DNA from: Ruegeria sp. THAF33
Lineage (GTDB): Bacteria > Pseudomonadota > Alphaproteobacteria > Rhodobacterales > Rhodobacteraceae
Direction of reading: 5' to 3'
Length of the DNA stretch: 64,000 bases
Assembly: GCF_009363615.1 (NCBI RefSeq)
Contig: NZ_CP045384.1
Coordinates: 2,478,501-2,542,500 of the forward strand
Shown: in pieces, positions 25,001 to 32,453 of the stretch
How positions within the stretch are numbered: the stretch's first letter is position 1
Layout: every line of letters begins with the position of its first letter
The notes under the pieces: model-generated
What the model was told of the DNA's origin: nothing
What the model saw: the letters and a program-made list of their open reading frames with translations, nothing else
Databases searched by the model: none
Translations under genes and position numbers: made by a program

Positions 25001-25085
25001 GGATGTGTTGTCCGAGGTGGGCGACTTTACCCCTGCCCCTGTTTGCGATCATGACCTTCACCATGCCGGATGCGGGTGCTGCTGA
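22020..25085 (+). CDS. Trifunctional fusion: APH-type kinase / M23-like domain / class III PLP phospho-lyase or aminotransferase
   Basis: 1021 residues in three domains. 1-330: aminoglycoside-phosphotransferase-type kinase with catalytic loop H199-N-D201-x4-N206 and metal-binding D224 in LIDLGD. 425-535: LytM/M23 fold with all zinc ligands of an active peptidase, H432-x3-D436 and H523-V-H525. 570-1000: PLP enzyme with SGTEANELALRLAR, DEVQTG and Schiff-base K845 in VMGKPIGNG. The tail is HDLHHAGCGCC. Human hydroxylysine kinase and phosphohydroxylysine phospho-lyase are an APH kinase and a class III enzyme, so the ends may phosphorylate an amino alcohol and then eliminate phosphate and ammonia. 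There is no signal peptide. The role of the middle domain is open. Confidence 0.88.
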   Translation: MDDLSAFWTAALRQLWGLDARLTRLDGEYDLNFRVHATNGQDYVLKAMRAGCDADLVDLQIKALAHIASEAPGLPFPKVFPDLTGAMLPEIADSEGQRRLVWLLECLPGQCYAKAAPKSEELILKLGRVLGATDRALEGFEHEGLHRAGFKWDLMQAGWIADKLNAISDPARRALLTEICEGFAAIADVLADLPKQAIHNDANDYNILVEGELSERRRISGLIDLGDMCAAPRICDLAIAGAYVVLDHPKPERALAALVKGYHAANRLRADEVDLIWPLLRMRLAVSVVNSTLMAAENPDDPYVTISQAPAWRFLENTSVNGGLMSARLRATCGLPVVDGAERIHAYLQEHRGHFADMFGQDLGDVPMGSLSVENCVWPQDPFHMPLAEAARVGEQYGQDLWLGYYNEPRLIYAEPGFRKGPWKASDRRTVHLAVDVFAPAGTVLHAPMSGRVEVVENRDQHLDYGGVIILHHETPEGDPFYTLYGHLDPECCDRLKPGDPVAQGAAFARLGDADQNGGWAPHVHFQLALTTDGMEADWPGVGDPDELELWHAVCPNPAALLNLPDDKVFYHPTDKADILNKRRAHFGGNLSLTYDDPVMLVRGWKHHLFDEWGRPYLDAYNNVPHVGHAHPRIQAVAADQLKRMNSNTRYLHPAQVEFADKILWKMPDYLQVCFFVNSGTEANELALRLARAHTGAKGIVTPDHGYHGNTNAAVAISAYKFNKPGGIGKADWVELVEVADDYRGSFRRDDADRAQKFADLVDPAIAALRDRGQGVAGFIAETFPSVGGQIIPPKGYLPAVYEKIRAAGGVCIADEVQTGLGRLGEYYFGFEHQGAVPDIVVMGKPIGNGHPLGVLVTTREIADSFNNGIEFFSTFGGSTLSCRIGKEVLDIVDDEGLQDNARQMGDRLMAGLRQIEADFGCVGDVRGMGLFLGVELINPDGSEGTEICSYVKNRMRDHRILIGSEGPKDNILKIRPPLTIEAEDVDMILWALRDVLSEVGDFTPAPVCDHDLHHAGCGCC

Positions 25086-25088
25086 ACG

Positions 25089-25115
25089 AAAAAACCCCGG
25101 CGCATCGCCGGGGTT
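25089..25115 (-). terminator. Intrinsic terminator of the hemP operon, probably bidirectional
   Basis: AACCCCGGCG-CAT-CGCCGGGGTT, a perfect 10-bp stem. On the minus strand it is followed by a run of six T, a classic intrinsic terminator for the operon 25776 to 25136; it also sits right after the plus-strand fusion gene. Confidence 0.85.
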
Positions 25116-25135
25116 CAACCGTTTCACACACAGGG

Positions 25136-25612
25136 TCAGTGGAGCACGGCCGAGGGGGTCTGGTGGCCGGTGGTCGGCATTTTGAAACCTGCGGTCATAC
25201 GTTTGAGAGTCAGCCCCAGTTCTTCCGACAGGGATGCCAGCGCGGGGGCAAAATCCGGACGTACGATCAAAGACGCCAGCATCATCGCATCTTCACGCGC
25301 CCCTTCGGACGCTGCCGCGATCATCTGTGCAAAGCAATTCTCATCCGCGCCAAGGCACGAACATCCAAGACCATGCCGGATCAGGGGGCGGCGGCCATGG
25401 GTGGCGCATAGCGAGCACAAGCGATCCAAAGTCAGCATTGCCGCACGCCCGCAATCCGCGCCCAGCGCGACTTGGAAATCGCTGGCAGCGTCGGCACGAC
25501 CGCCCTCGCCTTCGCTCCACATCCGCAGATACATCACGGCACCCGCTTCGATGGGATCGAGATCGGCAAGGCGGCCAACCGCTGCGCCGCCGCGCTTGAA
25601 AGGCGCGCTCAT
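25136..25612 (-). CDS. Hypothetical cysteine-rich protein co-expressed with hemP
   Basis: 158 residues, no signal peptide, mostly helical. Six cysteines cluster in 40 residues: C54, C66-x2-C69, C84-x-C86 and C93, a pattern that could hold an iron-sulfur cluster or another metal. Its ATG overlaps the hemP stop (ATGA), so the two are co-translated. I do not recognise a family. A tie to hemin uptake or iron response is inferred from coupling only. Confidence 0.75.
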   Translation of the reverse strand: MSAPFKRGGAAVGRLADLDPIEAGAVMYLRMWSEGEGGRADAASDFQVALGADCGRAAMLTLDRLCSLCATHGRRPLIRHGLGCSCLGADENCFAQMIAAASEGAREDAMMLASLIVRPDFAPALASLSEELGLTLKRMTAGFKMPTTGHQTPSAVLH

Positions 25613-25776
25613 TTCGTCAGGATCAGTTTGCCTGCACGGGTGATGCGCAGGGTGTAAAGTTGATCGCCAAGCTCTATATGGGCCAGGTTGCCGCCCTTGG
25701 TCAGATCCTCGGCCTTGTGCGCGGGAAGCATCGAGACAGCGTAACCTTGGGTTGGGGTCGGGTTCTGTACGTTCAT
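25609..25776 (-). CDS. hemP: Hemin uptake protein HemP
   Basis: 55 residues. The diagnostic C-terminus YTLRITRAGKLILTK is the HemP family core; the N-terminus is variable. GGAGATG lies 7 bases before the chosen ATG. HemP is a small activator or accessory of hemin uptake in alpha- and betaproteobacteria and is normally iron-repressed through Irr or Fur-like control. No receptor or ABC genes adjoin it here. Confidence 0.88.
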   Translation of the reverse strand: MNVQNPTPTQGYAVSMLPAHKAEDLTKGGNLAHIELGDQLYTLRITRAGKLILTK

Positions 25777-25876
25777 CGGGACATCTCCAGAGCGTTTCGG
25801 CATGGTGCCATATCTATCGCGTTTCAATTGATTTGGCTGACCCCGAAAGGGCTGGCTTTCTGTTCCTGTCGCTTAA

Positions 25877-25903
25877 TCTGATTATTTTAGTAAGGATTGT
25901 CAA
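25877..25903 (-). promoter_or_regulatory. Likely hemP promoter
   Basis: On the minus strand a perfect -35 TTGACA (25898-25903) is followed by an AT-rich stretch that would contain the -10 and any iron-responsive operator; it has an imperfect CTTA/TAAG symmetry. A specific iron box could not be identified. Confidence 0.4.
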
Positions 25904-25982
25904 GCATCGTTTTGAAACAGGCGATTGCCCCCCGGTACAGGGCGGGTTAGGTCTTGGGTCGGGCGATGAAGGGCAAGCAAAC

Positions 25983-26642
25983 ATGACCGCAGCAGTTGTA
26001 TTCGATCTGGACGGAACGCTGGTGGACAGCCTGGGCGATCTGGCGGCGGCGGCCAACCGCACGCTGAGCGACGTTGGGCATGATCCATTGGCAACGGACA
26101 TCATCAAAGGATTCGTCGGCAACGGTTTACCCAAGCTGGTCGAACGCATGATCCGGCATTGCGGGCTGCCGCTGGATCGCCACGCGGAACTGACCCAACT
26201 GACCCTCAAACACTACAATTCCGCGGCCAGCGAAACGACTGTTCCCTACCCCGGCATCCCAGAGGCATTGGCCAAATTGCAGCAAATGGGATGCGTTCTG
26301 GGCGTCTGCACCAACAAACCCGAAACACCGGCGCGGCATGTGCTGGAAGCACTGAACCTGTCCCGGTATTTCGACGCGGTTCTGGGTGGCGACAGCCTTT
26401 CGACGCGAAAACCGGACCCCAACCATCTGTTCGCAAGCTTCGATGCGCTTAGGGCGTCCGGCCCGCGTCTGTTCGTCGGCGACAGCGAAGTTGACGCGGA
26501 AACGGCTGCGCGTGCGAAGATCCCGTTTTTGCTGTTTACAGAAGGATACCGCAAAACACCGGTCGCCGAAATTCCACACACCGTGGCCTATGGCGCATCA
26601 CAGGATTTGCCCGCCCTCGTCGCCGAATTGATCAAAAGCTGA
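25983..26642 (+). CDS. gph: Phosphoglycolate phosphatase (HAD superfamily)
   Basis: 219 residues. Hydrolyses 2-phosphoglycolate to glycolate, salvaging the product of DNA repair or photorespiration. HAD motif I FDLDGTLVDS (7-16), motif II in VCTNKP, the motif III lysine in TRKPDPNH, and motif IV GDSEVDAETA are all present, with an alpha-helical cap between I and II. AAGGG lies 9 bases upstream of the ATG. Other HAD phosphatases are possible, but length and cap fit Gph. Confidence 0.85.
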   Translation: MTAAVVFDLDGTLVDSLGDLAAAANRTLSDVGHDPLATDIIKGFVGNGLPKLVERMIRHCGLPLDRHAELTQLTLKHYNSAASETTVPYPGIPEALAKLQQMGCVLGVCTNKPETPARHVLEALNLSRYFDAVLGGDSLSTRKPDPNHLFASFDALRASGPRLFVGDSEVDAETAARAKIPFLLFTEGYRKTPVAEIPHTVAYGASQDLPALVAELIKS

Positions 26643-26730
26643 CGCCGGGCGCAAAGATCATCGCGCCCTTCGACGCCCGTAACGATCCGCATGGCCACTG
26701 ACCCCGACTGCCATGCCCCCCAAAAGTTAA

Positions 26731-26764
26731 GAGGGGCCGGCCGAGGGGGTGTGGCCAGCCCCTC
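26731..26764 (+). terminator. Long GC-rich hairpin downstream of gph
   Basis: GAGGGGC (26731-26737) pairs with GCCCCTC (26758-26764), and inside it GGCC pairs with GGCC with one mismatch between the two blocks; the loop is 10 bases. It begins 88 bases after the gph stop, with no T-run. Confidence 0.5.
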
Positions 26765-26797
26765 ATCGGGGAAAGTTAATACCGTGTGTGTTTGTGT

Positions 26798-26823
26798 GGT
26801 AAGTACGGTAAGTTATGTTTACC
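26798..26823. repeat. Direct repeat GGTAAGT and inverted repeat GGTAA/TTACC
   Basis: GGTAAGT occurs at 26798-26804 and 26807-26813, 9 bp apart, and the second copy forms an inverted repeat with TTACC at 26819-26823. GTGTG-rich sequence lies just before. This could be a protein-binding site; no adjacent gene start explains it. Confidence 0.4.
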
Positions 26824-27397
26824 CCTGTTTGTTGCGGCGCGAAATTGGGGGTTTCCCGTAGTTCCCCAAAAAACGCGAAAAATAAGGGATAAATGGCGTT
26901 TTTCCGGCCCCGGTCATCTGCAAATTTCCGCATGCAAGACGGGCTTCTGGCCCGCAGCTTCGCAGGGATGATCTGCAAGCCGATTGCAAGCCAAGGGTAA
27001 CCCTAGGAAAACCTGTCAGAAATCACGCGACCCTGAAAATTGCCTGAACAGAACGGTGCTCTGTCAATTGACCGCATGAACCCGTCGGTTCAAATCCCGG
27101 ACAGCCTGACAAATGCGTGTTTGTGATACTCAAAACCAAACGGCTTGCGTCAAACGCGGCTGAATTCCGCGTCTCTACGCGAGATTCCTTGCCGAGTCCG
27201 ACGACCCCGACTGCGCTGTCCGAATCTTCCCTATTCCTGACAAGCGACGTTCATTCGGTTCTGGCAGCCTTCTGCGCGGCAGATGCTTGCGGGGTTGTGC
27301 TCAGGATATCAGACAGTCGGGCACCAACACCCTTTTCATCAGAACCCGACGAATCTGTCGGCCGTTTTCACAGCACCCTGCCGCGCCGGAAACCCGG

Positions 27398-29077
27398 TTA
27401 TTGGTAATTCTTCGCCTTGGACATTTTGCCGATACCCGGATTGAACGAGTTGGTCGGGTCACAGCATTTGTAATGTGCCGCCAGGTCCGGCTTGGCCTTG
27501 TAAAGGTGCCCCACGTTATGTTCAGCAGGGTATTCCGCGCCGCGTTCGTCAAACAGTTTCAACATTGCGGCCTTCAGAGCTTTTGGGTCAGCCCCTTTTT
27601 TGACTATGTAGTCCTGATGCATCACGTGGCACATGAAGTGCCCGTAATAGAGTTTGTGAACCAACTGGTCTTCGATCTCAGGCGGCAGCTTCTCCAGCCA
27701 GTCCTGGTCGTTGCGGCGCAGTGCGACGTCAAGTGCGATGATATCTTCGACGTCGTCCGAATGGATCGCCATGTAACGTACCGCCGCGCCTGCCGCCGCA
27801 AAACGATGAAGGCCTGCGATCCTGGCCTCGCGCGCATCACATTCGAAAAATCCGCCATCCCGCCCACTCAGAAATCGCGGCAACCACTCAGCGGCCTCGG
27901 ACACACCTTCATCCTTCATTTTCAGGATCAGGTGATGTTCGTATTTGTCGCGAAAATCCGTCATCCGTTTGGGCAGGACACGGGGCCACAAAGCTATTGC
28001 TGCCTGCATGAAACGATCAGTGAAATTTCGCAAAAACGGAATGCGCCGCAGGCGTGCATCCACGGCGCCTTTCATCGCAAAGAACATCGGCAGACGGTCC
28101 GTGCCAAGCTTGTCGATCATCACGACCGTGTCCTTGCCATAGCGTGCTGCAATATCGAACGCTTCGCGATGCATGTATTCGGCCGAAACCGGCAGCGATT
28201 TGAACTCTGACAATATGTGGCGCCGCAGGTCCGCCAGATCGTCGGGATTGTTGGTGCCCACATAGAACACCTTCTCGACCTCGTTCTTGGGAAAGGTGTC
28301 AAGGCGCACGGCAAAAACGGCCAGCTTCCCGGCCGAGCCCGAAGATTCGAAAAGCTTGGCCTTGTCCGCATTGAACCGCGCAGGCGTTTCCGCATTCACA
28401 TCCCGCACGATCTGTGCGTAGTCGCTGGCCGATGCACGTTTGTTGGTTGCCCCGGGATTGCGTTCGAACCTGCCTGCATCGAGGTTTGCAAGGATCTCTT
28501 CCGGCGTGCTGCCCAGATCGATGCCCAGATGGTTGACCAGTTCCAATTCACCCTGTTCGGTGATTTGCGCATAGACGGAAAGTTCCGTGTAAACCGGACC
28601 GCGCTCTACCAGAGAACCGCCGGAATTGTTGCATACCCCACCCACGATCGACGCGCCGATGCAGGACGAACCGATCACCGAATGCGGCTCGCGTCCGAAC
28701 GGGGCCAACAGTTTTTCCAACGCAAAAAGCGTGGCGCCCGGAAAGCTGACGATCTGCTCTGCGTCGTTCAAGGGCACCAGAGTATCCATCCGGCGCGTGT
28801 TGATCAGAACTACGTCACGGTCATAGGTGCCGGACGGCGTAGACCCTTCGGTCAGGCCAGTATTGGCCGCCTGCATGATGACGATCTTGTCGGCTGCAAC
28901 GCAGGCTTGCAGGATCTTCCATTGCTCCAGCAGGGTCCCCGGCTGAACGACGCACAGCGCCTCACCCTCGCCCGAGCGGAAACCGCGCCGAAAGCGCTCT
29001 GTCGCGCGCTCTCCAATCAGCACGTGACGCGTACCGACGATAGAGCGGAAATGTTTGATCAACGCGCCATTGGTCAT
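27398..29077 (-). CDS. dld: Quinone-dependent D-lactate dehydrogenase
   Basis: 559 residues, the size of E. coli Dld (about 570). Peripheral membrane flavoprotein oxidising D-lactate to pyruvate with electrons to quinone. The FAD-binding region QAANTGLTEGSTPSG and the SSCIGASIVGGVCNNSGG loop match the family, followed by the Dld-specific membrane-binding domain with basic clusters and the terminal CDPTNSFNPGIGK. It is the last gene of the lactate operon, 18 bases after lldD. Confidence 0.93.
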   Translation of the reverse strand: MTNGALIKHFRSIVGTRHVLIGERATERFRRGFRSGEGEALCVVQPGTLLEQWKILQACVAADKIVIMQAANTGLTEGSTPSGTYDRDVVLINTRRMDTLVPLNDAEQIVSFPGATLFALEKLLAPFGREPHSVIGSSCIGASIVGGVCNNSGGSLVERGPVYTELSVYAQITEQGELELVNHLGIDLGSTPEEILANLDAGRFERNPGATNKRASASDYAQIVRDVNAETPARFNADKAKLFESSGSAGKLAVFAVRLDTFPKNEVEKVFYVGTNNPDDLADLRRHILSEFKSLPVSAEYMHREAFDIAARYGKDTVVMIDKLGTDRLPMFFAMKGAVDARLRRIPFLRNFTDRFMQAAIALWPRVLPKRMTDFRDKYEHHLILKMKDEGVSEAAEWLPRFLSGRDGGFFECDAREARIAGLHRFAAAGAAVRYMAIHSDDVEDIIALDVALRRNDQDWLEKLPPEIEDQLVHKLYYGHFMCHVMHQDYIVKKGADPKALKAAMLKLFDERGAEYPAEHNVGHLYKAKPDLAAHYKCCDPTNSFNPGIGKMSKAKNYQ

Positions 29078-29095
29078 ATCGGCCCCCGTTTCGGG

Positions 29096-30247
29096 TTAGG
29101 GATTGCGGAAACGAATATTTTCGCGGCTGAGCTGGCCAACACTGGTGACACCCATCAGCTTCATGTCGCGCTCGATCTCGGCACGCATCAGCCCAAGGGC
29201 CCGTTCGACCCCAGCCTGCCCCGCGGCAGCGAGAGGATACAGGTAGTGCCGCCCGATACCCACGGCTTTGGCCCCGATCGAAAGCGCCTTGAGCACATGG
29301 GTGCCACGCTGAATGCCGCTGTCCATCATCACGTCCAGCTTGTCGCCGACGGCATCGACAATCTCGGCCAGTTGATCGAACGGCGTGCGCGATCCGTCCA
29401 GTTGGCGGCCACCGTGGTTCGACAGGATGATGCCGGTGCAACCGATCTCAGCCGCGCGTTTGGCATCCTCGACGGTCATGATCCCCTTCAAGCAGAACTG
29501 ACCATCCCAGTCGCGCACCATCTGCGCCACGTCATCCCAGTTCATCGACGGATCCAGCATGTCGGTGAAATACCCACCGATGGAACTGGCCCCACCGCCC
29601 ATATCCACATGTTCCTCAAGCTGAGGCAGCCGGAACTTTTCATGGGTGACATAGTTGATGCCCCACATCGGCTTGATCGCAAACTGTATCATGCCGCCCA
29701 GCGTCAAGCGGAACGGGATCGAGAACCCCGTGCGCAGATCACGCTCGCGGTTGCCGCCGGTGATGCTGTCGACGGTCAGCATCATGACCTCGACACCGGC
29801 CTCTTTGGCGCGCTGCATCATGGCGGCGTTCAACCCGCGATCCTTGTGGAAGTAGAATTGATAGACCTGCGGGTTCTTGTGTTTTTGGCGCAGCTCCTCC
29901 AGCGAGACGGTTCCCAGAGAGGATACTCCGAACATGGTGCCGTATTTCTCGGCCGCCGCCGCGACGGCGCGCTCGCCCTGATGGTGGAACAGGCGCTGCA
30001 ACGCGGTGGGTGAGCAATAGACCGGCATGTCCAGTTTCTGCCCCATCACCGTGACGGACATGTCCACGTCCGAAACCCCGCGCAGGACCGAAGGCAACAG
30101 ATCGCAGCGGTCGAACGCCTTGGTGTTTTCCCGATACGTCACCTCATCATCCGCGCCACCGTCGATGTAATTGAAGATCGGCGCCGGCAGCCGATGTTTG
30201 GCCAGCCGCCGGAAGTCGTGGAAGTTATGACATTGGCTCAGACGCAT
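29096..30247 (-). CDS. lldD: FMN-dependent L-lactate dehydrogenase / alpha-hydroxy-acid oxidase
   Basis: 383 residues, a TIM barrel of the alpha-hydroxy-acid dehydrogenase family. N-terminal FNYIDGGADDEVTYREN (about 24-40) and the FMN/active-site SNHGGRQLDGS are present, the latter including the catalytic His and substrate Arg. LldD feeds electrons from L-lactate to quinone. Placement between a TRAP permease and dld supports lactate over glycolate. Thus both lactate enantiomers are covered by this operon. Confidence 0.9.
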   Translation of the reverse strand: MRLSQCHNFHDFRRLAKHRLPAPIFNYIDGGADDEVTYRENTKAFDRCDLLPSVLRGVSDVDMSVTVMGQKLDMPVYCSPTALQRLFHHQGERAVAAAAEKYGTMFGVSSLGTVSLEELRQKHKNPQVYQFYFHKDRGLNAAMMQRAKEAGVEVMMLTVDSITGGNRERDLRTGFSIPFRLTLGGMIQFAIKPMWGINYVTHEKFRLPQLEEHVDMGGGASSIGGYFTDMLDPSMNWDDVAQMVRDWDGQFCLKGIMTVEDAKRAAEIGCTGIILSNHGGRQLDGSRTPFDQLAEIVDAVGDKLDVMMDSGIQRGTHVLKALSIGAKAVGIGRHYLYPLAAAGQAGVERALGLMRAEIERDMKLMGVTSVGQLSRENIRFRNP

Positions 30248-30259
30248 CCGATAAGCTCC

Positions 30260-32323
30260 TTAGTAGGCGACCGAGGGCAACCAGGTGGCGAGGGTCGGCC
30301 ACAGGAACACTAGCGCCAATCCGGTCAATTGCAGCAGGACAAATGGGATGATGCCCTTATAGATATGCGTCAGCTTGATCTCGGGCGGGCAAACACCTTT
30401 GAGATAGAACAATGCAAATCCTACTGGCGGCGTCAGGAAGCTGGTTTGCAGCGTCACCGCAACCAGGATCACGAACCAGACCAGCGCCGGTTCATCCAGT
30501 ACGCCAAAGCCGGGGATGTCGATGCCCAGACCGTTCACGATGGGGCGCATCAGGGGCAGCACGATCAGCGTGATCTCGATCCAGTCCAGTACGAAGCCCA
30601 GCAGGAAGACGATGAACAGGATGAACAGAATTGTTCCGTTGGCGCCAAAGCCGGTGGATTGCACCACATGTTCGATCAGCTCATCCCCGCCCAGTTCGCG
30701 CAGGACATAGGAAAACACAGTCGCGCCGAGGAAGATCGCAAAGATATAGGCGGTGGTGTTGAAGGTCGACACCAACACGTTCCACAGCTTGGCAAAGGTC
30801 AGCTTGCGATAGCCCAGCGCCAGCAGGGTCGCACCCAAGGCACCGATGCCGGACGCTTCGGTTGGCGTGGTCAGACCGGCAAAGATCGACCCCAGCACGG
30901 CGAGGATCAGCATCAGCGTCGGGATTACGGCGATCAGCACGTCCTTCACGGCTGCCCAGTCGGGGGCTTTCGCGCCTTCGGGCACGGGAGCCGCGTCGCG
31001 TTTCACCAGAGCCAGAATGAAGATGTAGGTCAGATACAAGGCGCCGATGATCACGCCCGGGAAAACCGCGGCCATGAACAGGTCACCGACTGACAGGGCC
31101 ATTTGATCGGCCATGATCACCAGCATGATCGAGGGCGGGATAAGGATGCCCAATGTCCCCGAGGCCGAAACCACGCCCGCCGCCAGCGTCGGCTGGTACT
31201 TCTGCTGCATCATCGACGGCAGCGACAGCACGCCCAGCAGAACAACCGAGGCACCAATGATGCCGGTCGAGGCCGCCAGAATGATCCCGATCAGGGTCAC
31301 GGTGATGGCCAGTCCTCCGCGCACCGTCCCGAACAGGCGCTGCATCGAGGACATCAGACGCTCGGCCACTCCGGATTCGTCCAGCATCAGCCCCATGAAG
31401 ATGAACATCGGCAGGGCAACCAGAACCGCGTTGGACATGGTCGCGTAGACCCGGTTCACCACCGCGCCCAGGGTCAGGTAATCAAGCCCGGTAAAGGTGC
31501 TTTCCAACCCGGTCCACAGCATCAGATCGTTGTCGAACAGATAAGCCAGACCGCAATAGGCGACGCCGACACCGGCCAGCACCCACGCCACCGGGTAACC
31601 GGTGAACAAAAGCGCGATGAAGGTCAGGAACATCGCGATGACCAGCTTTTCCTCGGTCGTTTCGACCAGGAAGGTCAGGCCAACACAGACGGCAGCGAAT
31701 ACCGCCAGTACCAGAAGAATACGGCGCAGCGGCGCGCCTTCACGTTCCGAGGCCGGCCCGTAGATCAGCGCGTGCCCGTCATGGATCAACCGTGCCAACG
31801 CGGCCAGCGCCAACAGCACAAAGCTGATCGGAATCACCGCCTTGAAAGCCCAACGCGCAGGCAGGCCGGTTGGGCTGTCCGAGCGTTCGTTGACGCGGAA
31901 GCTTTCGTAGAAATAATCATAGCCCTGATCGACCATCAGATAGATGAACGGGGTCAGCAGGGTCAGGATGCCGATCACCTCGATGATCCGCTGCGCGCGG
32001 CGCGAAAGCTGCATATGCAGGACGTCCACACGCACATGGCTGTCGGTGATCAAGGCATACGAGATGCCGATCATCGTGACGATTCCATAGAAATGCCACT
32101 GGATCTCATCCAGTTTCGGGTAGTTCTGGCTGAGCAGGTAGCGCAACGAGACCTGTGCGAAGATCGCGCCCATCAGCAGGACATTGGCCCACATGACGAC
32201 ATGACCTACAGCCTTTACCCCGGCATCGATCGCGACGGCGATTTTCTGGCGGTCGGAATCGGGGTGTTCCAGGATGCCTTCATAGGCTTCGACCGGATCG
32301 TTGAGGTTCTTTTGGGTGGTCAT
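30260..32323 (-). CDS. TRAP transporter permease, fused DctQ-DctM subunits
   Basis: 687 residues. 1-235 is the small four-helix DctQ part (four helices, with the conserved DEIQWHFYGI region); from about 235 the twelve-helix DctM part follows with FTGYPVAWVL, LPMFIFMG, GILIPPS and PTEASGIGA, hallmarks of the large subunit. Na+-driven uptake with the DctP gene upstream. The start 32323 was chosen because GAGGA lies 6 bases before it; ATG 32329 overlaps that site. 12 bases separate it from lldD. Confidence 0.92.
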   Translation of the reverse strand: MTTQKNLNDPVEAYEGILEHPDSDRQKIAVAIDAGVKAVGHVVMWANVLLMGAIFAQVSLRYLLSQNYPKLDEIQWHFYGIVTMIGISYALITDSHVRVDVLHMQLSRRAQRIIEVIGILTLLTPFIYLMVDQGYDYFYESFRVNERSDSPTGLPARWAFKAVIPISFVLLALAALARLIHDGHALIYGPASEREGAPLRRILLVLAVFAAVCVGLTFLVETTEEKLVIAMFLTFIALLFTGYPVAWVLAGVGVAYCGLAYLFDNDLMLWTGLESTFTGLDYLTLGAVVNRVYATMSNAVLVALPMFIFMGLMLDESGVAERLMSSMQRLFGTVRGGLAITVTLIGIILAASTGIIGASVVLLGVLSLPSMMQQKYQPTLAAGVVSASGTLGILIPPSIMLVIMADQMALSVGDLFMAAVFPGVIIGALYLTYIFILALVKRDAAPVPEGAKAPDWAAVKDVLIAVIPTLMLILAVLGSIFAGLTTPTEASGIGALGATLLALGYRKLTFAKLWNVLVSTFNTTAYIFAIFLGATVFSYVLRELGGDELIEHVVQSTGFGANGTILFILFIVFLLGFVLDWIEITLIVLPLMRPIVNGLGIDIPGFGVLDEPALVWFVILVAVTLQTSFLTPPVGFALFYLKGVCPPEIKLTHIYKGIIPFVLLQLTGLALVFLWPTLATWLPSVAY

Positions 32324-32403
32324 GGTCATTCCTCGCTCAGCAACCCGGAATACGGGTAGTGAAAGGTTAGAAAGTCCGAAGATCGAAAAGCAGGAACCGG
32401 AGC

Positions 32404-32453
32404 GGCGGATCGGGCCGCCCCGGCAACGTCAGTGAGGGAGAGATTACTGACGT
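32404..32453 (-). terminator. Two hairpins between dctP and the TRAP permease gene
   Basis: ACGTCAGT/ACTGACGT (32426-32433 and 32446-32453) overlaps the dctP stop, and GGCGG/CCGCC (32404-32419) follows on the minus strand. With no T-run they probably act as partial terminators or RNA stabilisers that raise binding-protein level over permease level. Confidence 0.45.

Larger units (their letters stand above)
26643..27397. other. 755-bp gene-free stretch between convergent gph and dld
   Basis: No coding frame here has family-like features or a ribosome site. It holds a strong hairpin (26731-26764); an A/T-richer island (about 26765-26900) with paired GGTAAGT repeats; GCAAGCC repeated near 26975; and one tRNA T-arm-like string (27087-27097) without a cloverleaf. 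A gap this long between convergent genes is unusual; it may hide a non-coding RNA or gene remnants. Confidence 0.5.

Noticed and set aside
26765..26900. Chromosome origin or DnaA-box cluster in the AT-rich island
   Set aside because: No TTATNCACA boxes were found and no origin-linked genes are nearby.
27060..27112. A tRNA gene
   Set aside because: Only a T-loop-like string is present; acceptor, D and anticodon stems do not form, and the T-stem has mismatches.
27117..27407. 96-codon plus-strand frame in the gap before dld
   Set aside because: No ribosome site, no recognisable sequence, and it overlaps the end of dld; not supported as a gene.
28217..30013. Plus-strand frame of about 600 codons opposite lldD and dld
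   Set aside because: Covers two recognised genes in the opposite direction; no motif, no ribosome site.
31103..32359. Plus-strand frame of over 400 codons, rich in Gln, Arg and His, opposite the TRAP permease
   Set aside because: Composition is the reverse-complement echo of hydrophobic codons; the permease on the other strand is certain.
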